NCBI GenBank assembly: GCA_950295325.1 | Contig: OX485806.1 | Span: 20,646,001-20,710,000, forward strand | Length of the DNA: 64,000 nt | Source of the DNA: Polytrichum commune | Lineage: Eukaryota > Streptophyta > Polytrichopsida > Polytrichales > Polytrichaceae | Direction: 5' to 3' | Shown here: positions 56,837-64,000 of the stretch, piece after piece | Layout of the letters: every line of letters begins with the position of its first letter | Position numbering within the stretch: the stretch's first letter is position 1 | Position numbers and translations under genes: made by a program | The notes under the pieces: generated by a model | Databases searched by the model: none | What the model was told of the DNA's origin: nothing | Seen by the model: only the letters and a program-made list of their open reading frames with translations

Positions 56837-56857
56837 TCTCTCTCTCTCTCTCTCTCT
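56837..56857. repeat. (TC)10 microsatellite
   Basis: Uninterrupted TC dinucleotide run upstream of CPR2. Confidence 0.9.
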
Positions 56858-57394
56858 TTCTTCCCCACCCCACGGCAATTGACGCCCCGAGGTTTGACCC
56901 AACCCACCCCGCGGCAGCCGCGGTTCTGCGTTCTTCCTTTCCCTTCTTCTTCTTCAACCTTCGAAATTCCCCCCGACCCTCAAGATGAGACGAAACTCCC
57001 CACAGAACAAACGGAAAAGGGACACACGTGTGGTCTCCGCGCCTCCAATGGGATTGGAAAGATGGTGGCGATGGCGGTTCAACAATGGCGTCTGCAAGTG
57101 GACTCGACCAAAAGGGCCTTCTCTCTCACCCCCGTTGACGATCCCCCCGGACCCCCAACCCCGCGGTCACCGCTTACGACGGGATCGGTCGCAAAGTGGC
57201 ACGGTCGCAGCGACGATCCCTAGAATGGCACGTGGCTTTTGGTTGACTAGTCGGTAGAAACGGGAAGGTCGCTGGGAACTTGGTAGGTAGCAGAGGGGCC
57301 TCCTATTGGTTGGGATGGCCCAGCGGTGACTCCAATTTACGGTCAATGTGAGGTTGAAGGCTGCCCGAAGCTTTAAAATGGTCCTGGTCCCTCA

Positions 57395-57600
57395 TTTGCA
57401 ACAAACCTCGTGCTTCATGAGATTCGAGACCCACTTAAGTAAGGTAGGCGTGCCTAATTCGGTTACTTCTTTTTAATGGACACCTATAGTTGAGTGGTAT
57501 GTGGTTAGGTGTGGCCCTCATAATGGATATCACAAAAAGACATGTGTTTCATAAGAGATTGGACTGCACACTCAAAATCTAAAAACTATCTCAAGCTCAT
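57395..57600 (+). repeat. Dispersed repeat, CCTAATTCGGTTACTT type
   Basis: It shares CTAATTCGGTTACTTCTTTT, GGACACCTATAGTTGAGTG and AAAAAGACATGTGTTTCATAA with 26.76-27.18 kb in the same order. Boundaries and class are unknown. Confidence 0.45.
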
Positions 57601-58109
57601 TAGTCAACATTATTGTTTTTTGGGGGGAGGGGGTGCATAAGACCATTTAATGAGCACTAGAGTCTCCATTTTGATAGTGAACAAGACGAGTATTTGAAAA
57701 TTGTGAGGAATGTATCATTACTCGGCACACCAAGGTGTTGCACTGCTATCGATGAGAATTTGCAAGCACCATTCCCCACTTGTGTTAAGCCACTCTTGCA
57801 AAGTTTAAGTACTCTTCCTAAGTATTGTTCACTTTGCAAGGGTGAACATGTAGGTGGGTTTCATGATATTTGAGCCATTGATTAAAGAAACCCCAAATTA
57901 GATTATTATTTTTTTCTTTTGGGGGGGGGGGTAGCCAGCATGCCAGTCGGCATGCTTGGTGCGTGGTTGTGGGTATTGGCTAAGTAGGTCGCACTGCAAT
58001 GCCAAATATGTGATGCCAAATAATACTTTATCAAGAATTCATGGTCAATACTAGGGCTCCCTTTATAGAAAAGGGAGGAGCCCCAATAGGTTGTCTAATG
58101 TTACAAAAG

Positions 58110-58610
58110 TGTCTATGGCATCAATGTGGATTTGCTAACCATCTTGTAATAATCACATGTTTCATATCCTAGGAGAAGTGGGCTAATCGGACCCATCTAC
58201 CTTGAGGTAAAGCAAGCCTAATTCAAAAACTCATGTTAAGCATACATGTGTTTAGGTTTGGATCTAAGTACAGGTACCAAAAAGACATTTGAATAAGAGA
58301 GATTGGAGCACATGTTCAAATTTTGTTAATCATTATAGGTTCAATAGGTAGTTAAATGCAATGGGGGGGGGGGAGGAGAGAGTATAGTATATGATCATTT
58401 AAAGAGAAAGAGAATAACCACTTTGATGACGAATACGATATTTATATGAGTTCCAAAAGTTATGAGGGAAGCGGCTATAATGGACAAGATTTGATTTTCT
58501 AATCATCTTGCATCAATTCTATGTTTCATAAACATACAAGAAGTAGGTATAGAGCAAAACTTGCTCATTTTAAGATCCGCTTACCATGGTTCTTAATTAT
58601 GTTTAGACTT
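58110..58610 (+). repeat. Two partial copies of a dispersed repeat
   Basis: GATTTGCTAACCATCTTGTAATAATCACATGTTTCATA at 58.12 kb resembles GATTTTCTAATCATCTTGCATC at 58.49 kb and the 34.6 kb segment. Between them lie ACCAAAAAGACATTTGAATAA and GATCATTTAAAGAGAAAGAG, shared with 10.9-11.1 kb. A 12-base G run sits near 58364-58375 without inverted ends, so it is not a third poly-G element. Confidence 0.4.
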
Positions 58611-60471
58611 ATGTATGAATCCTAGATATGATGAATTTGTTTAAATATAGTGTAATTGCTTGGTTTCATGATCAAAATGGTTGAAAATAGTTTAAGGTGT
58701 GGGCTATATTGCTAGTTGCCTTTATGTTTATGTTGTGTGTGAAATGTACTACATGGGGAAGTCACTGGCGAGAATCGTAGAAACAATGTGTGATAAAAAA
58801 ATAGGGTTTAATATATTCATTGTAGGTAAATTTTGCAAAAAAATGTACATATAATATAGGGGGCTTTTAAAATAATGAAATATGTTTACATGTAAAATAA
58901 CATGGATACAATTACTAGGGGTAGCAGGTCTAGGGTAGGGTCTATGCTTGTGGATGAAAAAAATAATTTTTTGTTGAAAATGCTTGGATGAATGACTTCG
59001 CACGCTGGCTTGCTTGAACGTTAATGTACCAACGGTTCCAATGTAGAGTTAATGGTCTCTACCCACGTGCCGGGAGGGAAAATTTCGGCGCTTTGTTTGA
59101 CTTTATTTCATAGTTTAAGACAATGCTTCAGTTGCATGCCTTTGCCTTAGGTTTATTGTTTTGATTTAGTTCATGTGAGTTTAGCATTGTGGCGGAACTT
59201 CACAATTCATGGTTGTAAGAGAAATGTCCTTCATGAAAAGAAAAAAAAGGTCATTTACATAACCAAAAAAAATGGGGTTTAAGAAGAGAAAAAAATTGGG
59301 GTAAAGTCAAAAAAACTAGTTACTAAGAAAAAAATGTAGTATAAATAAAATAAGGTATTGTTAAATAATTCCACCACAAATTTATAATGAGTGATAGGGT
59401 GTATTAAAATACAAGCATTTACCTTTATTTTGAAAAATACCATACCTTATAAACTTTTTTGCAAGGTAAATAACTCCCCCTATAAATAGGTAATGAGTGC
59501 ATGTCTATGCATCAATTAAAGAGGGAGTGACCTCCCCGTGCTGTACTATTAGTGAGAAACACATATATAATGTAGAGTGTGTATAGTGTTGGTTTGATTG
59601 CGCATCGAGGGGTGTTTCTACCATGCTTTTCAAAGTATGTATATTAGGTATTCATCATGTGTTTGTGATTTTCCTCTTCTCAAATAGTGTATGTTGCAAC
59701 GTGAATGTACAAACAGTAGGAATGATACTCATATGTGCATTATTGTTGTTGTTGTTGGACGGCCCATTTGTCCAATTTTACTTAAATTTATTATATTTTC
59801 CACTTACAAATGAACATTGTTTTTAAGCCTATGGAATTCTATTGCAATAAGAACTATTTTATCATGATTATAATATGATAACCATTGTTAAGCCATGCTC
59901 AAAGAGGATTGGGGTTTGTGTGGACATAGACAATGGACATAAGGTATGTGGGTGTTATTTGATTCATTTTTTCATGATCTCCAACTCCTACTGATCAAAT
60001 GTACACAATGGAAGTTGCATTGTATTAGGAGATCTACGATGAAAGCATCAACAAAAATTGGATTGAAAATTGAACCTCCCATGATGTAGTTATGGTTATA
60101 CAATGGAATACATGTCTATTGATCCCTTGAGTGCATACATAGGTCCTCCCAATTATGTTCACTGTTGAGTGTGAAGTAGTTAATAAAACTTGAAGATGTA
60201 GTCCAATCTCTTTTAAATATGTGTGTGAATGGTGTTTGTTCTTTCATCCTCATCATACCACACACCAAACAAATATAGGGGTTGATGAAAAAGAACAATT
60301 GAATAACACATCCGTACCTTATCTAAAGCACTGTAAGAATCAAGTAAAAATGCTCATGAACGGGAAACCAAGAGAGGGGAAACTATAAACAATTTAAGTG
60401 GGAGACCCTAGCATTACTAATTGCCACCTTGGAGACAAAAACATTGAAGTTAGCCCTAGCCATTATGTCAA
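58611..60471. other. Gene-free AT-rich stretch
   Basis: No recognisable gene or bounded element. Runs of A near 59.24-59.35 kb are low complexity. Confidence 0.4.
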
Positions 60472-60810
60472 GGGCCACTTCATACACAAACCAAGAGCCG
60501 TGACCATGAAATCTAAGGGCCCTTAAAAATCAATGCATTGGGAATAGAAATCCAATTTTGCAATCAATGGACCCTCAAGCTCAATGTAAAGTGAAAGTGG
60601 ACCATGTTGAAGGACCACAACATATATTCAAGTTCGGGTCTCCACCATGGCAATATAATAGTTATAGGAGCCGATGGCAATTTAAATGATTGGCATGGCA
60701 TGGCATGTAGTTTCAAGTTAGACCCACCTCTTTAGACAAGCCTAATGCAATATTCGGTAGAACATGAAACAGTATCCACTTGCTGACATGTAGGATGCCA
60801 TGTAGATCTT
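60472..60810. mobile_element. GGGCCACTTCA-family element, partial
   Basis: The left end GGGCCACTTCATACACA, with AAGAGCCGTGACCATG, matches the family terminus. The interior shares blocks with 18.47-18.65 kb (AGTTAGACCCACCTCTTTA, GCCTAATGCAATATT). No right terminal repeat was found, so the copy is truncated or belongs to a different subfamily. Confidence 0.5.
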
Positions 60811-63270
60811 TCATTCATTTTGGGATTCATTTGTAGGTGAAATATTTTGTATAGTAAAAAAACATAATCATGATTTGAGTATCCAATCAATTTCTCATGA
60901 ATGAAATCACCAAAAACGTGTCAAACTCAAGAATCTTTTATTAATTTGCAATTTTTCAATGAACGTGATCAAGTTTGGATAAAAATTATTATTAAAAATA
61001 AAATAAAATGCAATAGCATGCATACGAGGCTTCATAAGATTAGTCAACTTCTTGTAGCGTTTTGTGGGACCATGTATCAAGCGAGCATGATTCTCCTCTA
61101 ATTTCAAGATTCCATGTTTATGAAGAGCACTCAACATGGATGCAGTAGAATTTATGACAAACAACTATAACTTGTCAAAGTTCTATAATCACAACCTTTT
61201 TCTTTGGAAAGAAACCATCATCTAGTTGCTTAGCGATGTTATATTCATCACTCCAGTGGACATAATATCAAGGGTGGGTCGAATGGGCATTTCAATCATG
61301 CTGATCCCATCAGGGGTCAGCGTTTCTTCTCTTCATCACTCCGATGGTTTTCGTCTTCTCGGCTTTCTTAAAATATTGCAAAAAGAAGCCGGGCTGATGT
61401 GCATTGCGAACTTGGAAGTCTAATGTCCATGGGACCTAAATATAAGCTACCCTAAAGTCAACCCAAAGAGCTCTATGGGGACCGAGATAGATGATTTAAT
61501 ACTAAACTCTCCGGAGTCCAATAGTCGTGGTAGCCATGACCTCTAGAAGACCCTTGTATATATGCTCCAACAGGGCAACGCCTTCTAGTCAAAGCAACTT
61601 CGATTGATGCCAACCATAAGTCAACATCTTTTGCCCTCTACTCTACATACTACTTGAAAACCTACACATAACCACCAACATCGTTTCTTTTAGTAATAAA
61701 TTATCTCATATATTTGGTCCTCAGTAACATAACATCACTCAGCAAAGTAAGGGTCTTTCTACATCATCCAATTGACATTGTAGCATGAAGTGTAAAACTT
61801 TGCAAGACGATGTGATTGTGCTTCTAGGAATCCGTGGCCCACCCAACTAAAAGGTATGTGCTTGCTAATGTTACGAAGCGGAAATTAAACAACAAACCAG
61901 ACCATGTACAATCATCCGCATGATGCCTTGAAACTATTTAACTACCCAAAATTGAGTCCATCGTAACATTAATCACCAACGTTGGAACTTCCATGCCCAG
62001 TTGTGAGCTCAACTTGACACTGCAACGTTTTGTTAGTTAAAAAGTTGTAGATTCTTAACATGTAGGCACCCAATCTCATGGCCCATGAAACTCATGGTAG
62101 TTGTTAATTAATGTTGTGATCTAGCTGCAGGGATAGGTAATATATATACCCTACACTTATAACAAGGGGATTCTTGAACATAGCATGACCAATGTCATTC
62201 AAACTCATGTCGGTGGTAACACTGATGTTAGTTTTCTTTCTTTCTTTCTTTCTTTCTTTTCTTTCGTTCTATCTTTAATTCACATACTAATAAATCACAT
62301 AGTTTGTAATTTATTTCAAAGCAGCAACTTCAAGTCTCGAGAGCATTTAAGTGTTACTTCAAGCAACTTAGGGCATTCACTTAATAATTATTTGTCAAAG
62401 ATCACGACCCACAGGTCTTCAAGTCCACATTGCATGATACATTGATAATAATTGCTTGTTAAAACTGCAGATATTAGATACCACAATTATATTATTTTTT
62501 GTCAATCAAAATACTATTCAAGAATGACTTAAATCCCAACACGACATCTTGAAGTTTCCTAAAAGCTTGGCTTATAGAACACATGATAGGTACTAATTGT
62601 TGGCCAAGGATTATAGATAAATAGATAGAGTTTAGGAAACCCTCATAATGTTCTCCCTCTTTAGTATGACACGTTTGGGAAACACACAAAAAAGTCGTAT
62701 TATCGAGGTGTCGTCTTCTCACTAATATGATAAATGGCGTAAAGTCGTCATATTATTGAGTAACTACAAAAACTTAAGTAATATGAGCCTAAAAATATAT
62801 AGAATGAGTTTTAGCAATATAGATGGTATGAAATAATAACTAATAACTCCAAACAAATACAAATATTCTCAAGAACCCTTGAAATAGGAGTTCAAAGATC
62901 TATGGTGTTGCCAACTCAACTTAGTGATTGTCATCTTATTTAAATTCCCTATTAACTTTTGAAAACTAATCATTTCATTAACACCAAAATATAAAGAGTT
63001 TTTTAATAAAAAAAATTAGACAGCAATAATGCATAACATTTAACATCACTAAGCTTTGTTGTAAGTGGAGCAACATCATCCACATCTACACAATGTAGAT
63101 CAACATTAAGATCAAAGTCTTGTGCAAAATTATCAAAGTCTTATACTGGTGATACTATATCACCCGTGTACAAGGCAACACTAGATACTAGATAGGAGGC
63201 CACTCTAACCCTAACCATGTTCATAAGGTCATAAATTCAATTCTTATGGAAGCAAAATAGTCTTGAGGGA
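60811..63270. other. Gene-free stretch
   Basis: The (TTTC)n microsatellite at 62232-62264 is the only clear feature. Small frames have no recognisable similarity. Confidence 0.4.
62232..62264. repeat. (TTTC)n microsatellite
   Basis: About eight TTTC units with one interruption. Confidence 0.9.
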
Positions 63271-63736
63271 ATTTATTGTTGCTAATTCAAGCAATTTTGT
63301 TTTGTTGTGGAGTGGCACCAAAGTGTTGAGTTAGTTATTTATCTCCCAAAGAGCCTTGTTTTGAGGTATTAGTACAATGGGCTAGACCCAACATCGAATA
63401 TGTGCAACCATTCATGTTGCCAAGCTATGGGAAAGGGCAACAAGTGCATTGATGAACAACGAAAGTTTGAGTCCTAGAACATATGTCCATAAACATCGAC
63501 CTTCATTGTTGTTATTTCAAGCGTAATTGTTTTTGTGTTGGAGTGGCAACAAAATGTGAAGTTGATTATTTACCCCCAAAGAATCTTGTTTTGGTGGGTG
63601 TCAAGAAAGTAGGTCAGGCTCAACCTCCAACCTTGTCAACTTGGCATGCCATCATGCTCTAGGAAGGGACAACAAGAGCATTGACAAATGAGCATTAGTG
63701 TGGGTCCTACAAACAATGTTCATAAACATTGCCATG
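63271..63736 (+). repeat. Tandem duplication, period about 230 bp
   Basis: Units starting at 63271 and 63501 share, in order, ATTGTTG, TTTCAAGC/ATTCAAGC, GGAGTGGCA, CCCAAAGA, CTTGTTTTG, GGGACAACAAG-like, CATTGA and CATAAACAT. The units are clearly diverged, so the duplication is not recent. Non-coding. Confidence 0.65.
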
Positions 63737-64000
63737 CATTATGTCGACATTAATAAATTGATTTTTGAATGTTTTGCACACACTAAGTATTTCAAAAACT
63801 ATTAATGCCTAACATTTTTGGATCTCAAATATGGAATTGCAAGAGTAGACTTCAACTCCCCTCACAATGTACATGAACACATAAATGATCTATATTGCAT
63901 CGCAAGCATATTTTGTGGATTCACATCAGAGTGTCTACAATGGTTTTTTTTAAACATTGTACAAACATGTTCAAAATTTATGCGATCGCATGCATAGAGC

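Larger units (their letters stand above)
56365..57390 (-). promoter_or_regulatory. Putative 5' UTR/promoter region of CPR2
   Basis: GC-richer than the surrounding DNA. A TCTG/TCTA microsatellite lies at 56485-56518 and a (TC)10 run at 56837-56857; read on the coding strand these are GA-rich, as often seen in plant promoters. A TTATAT on the coding strand about 95 bp upstream of the ATG is a weak TATA candidate. There is no obvious similarity to the CPR1 upstream region, so the duplication may stop near the start codon or the promoters have diverged. Confidence 0.4.

Noticed and set aside
57919-57932. Poly-G runs at about 57.92, 58.36, 31.07 and 22.28 kb as further poly-G elements
   Set aside because: No matching poly-C end, CTC/GAG border or 8-bp duplication was found nearby.
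1-64000. CRISPR arrays, rRNA genes, operons or organelle DNA
   Set aside because: There are no regularly spaced identical repeats, no rRNA-like segments and no organellar gene content. The transposon spectrum and gene type are those of a plant nuclear genome.

Overview
The window is AT-rich, gene-poor nuclear DNA of a land plant. Two genes are convincing: a head-to-tail pair of intronless NADPH-cytochrome P450 reductase (CPR) genes on the minus strand at 47.87-49.91 kb and 54.33-56.36 kb. Both proteins are 678 residues long and have the plant-type sequence, but the N-terminal arm ahead of the membrane anchor is shorter than in the seed-plant enzymes I know. The plant LINE and Ty1/copia remnants, a tRNA-derived SINE and many MITEs point to a large repeat-rich genome. 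The exact lineage cannot be read from this sequence; intronless CPRs hint at a lineage other than a typical flowering plant.

Layout. 0-14 kb: no recognisable gene, but several small DNA transposons whose ends can be placed: a fold-back element at 1.23 kb, two adjacent GGGCCACTTCACAC elements at 2.25-3.34 kb, hAT-like elements at 3.70 and 8.09 kb, a TTA-duplicating MITE at 10.04 kb and a TA-duplicating MITE at 11.83 kb. 14-25 kb: decayed LINE pieces (15.5, 21.4-22.25, 23.6-24.8 kb), a hAT-like element with poly-G/poly-C ends at 16.25 kb, and further GGGCCACTTCACAC copies. 25-38 kb: mostly featureless DNA with microsatellites, the second poly-G/poly-C element (31.64 kb) and a SINE with a 12-bp target-site duplication (36.96 kb). 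39-45.4 kb: a broken Ty1/copia element with both LTRs, itself invaded by two related ~0.85-1.0 kb elements and a ~220-bp element. 45.5-56.4 kb: the CPR tandem duplication. 56.4-64 kb: the upstream region of the distal CPR, then dispersed repeats and a 230-bp tandem duplication.

Function. The CPRs are ER-membrane diflavin enzymes that pass electrons from NADPH to cytochromes P450. No P450 or other pathway gene is visible here, so the pair is not part of a recognisable cluster. The 3' flanks of the two genes match in the same order (a 26-bp identical block at nearly the same distance from each stop, and a related repeat about 2 kb further on). This indicates duplication at the DNA level after the introns had been lost.

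All similarities were judged by eye. No alignments, searches or folding calculations were run.
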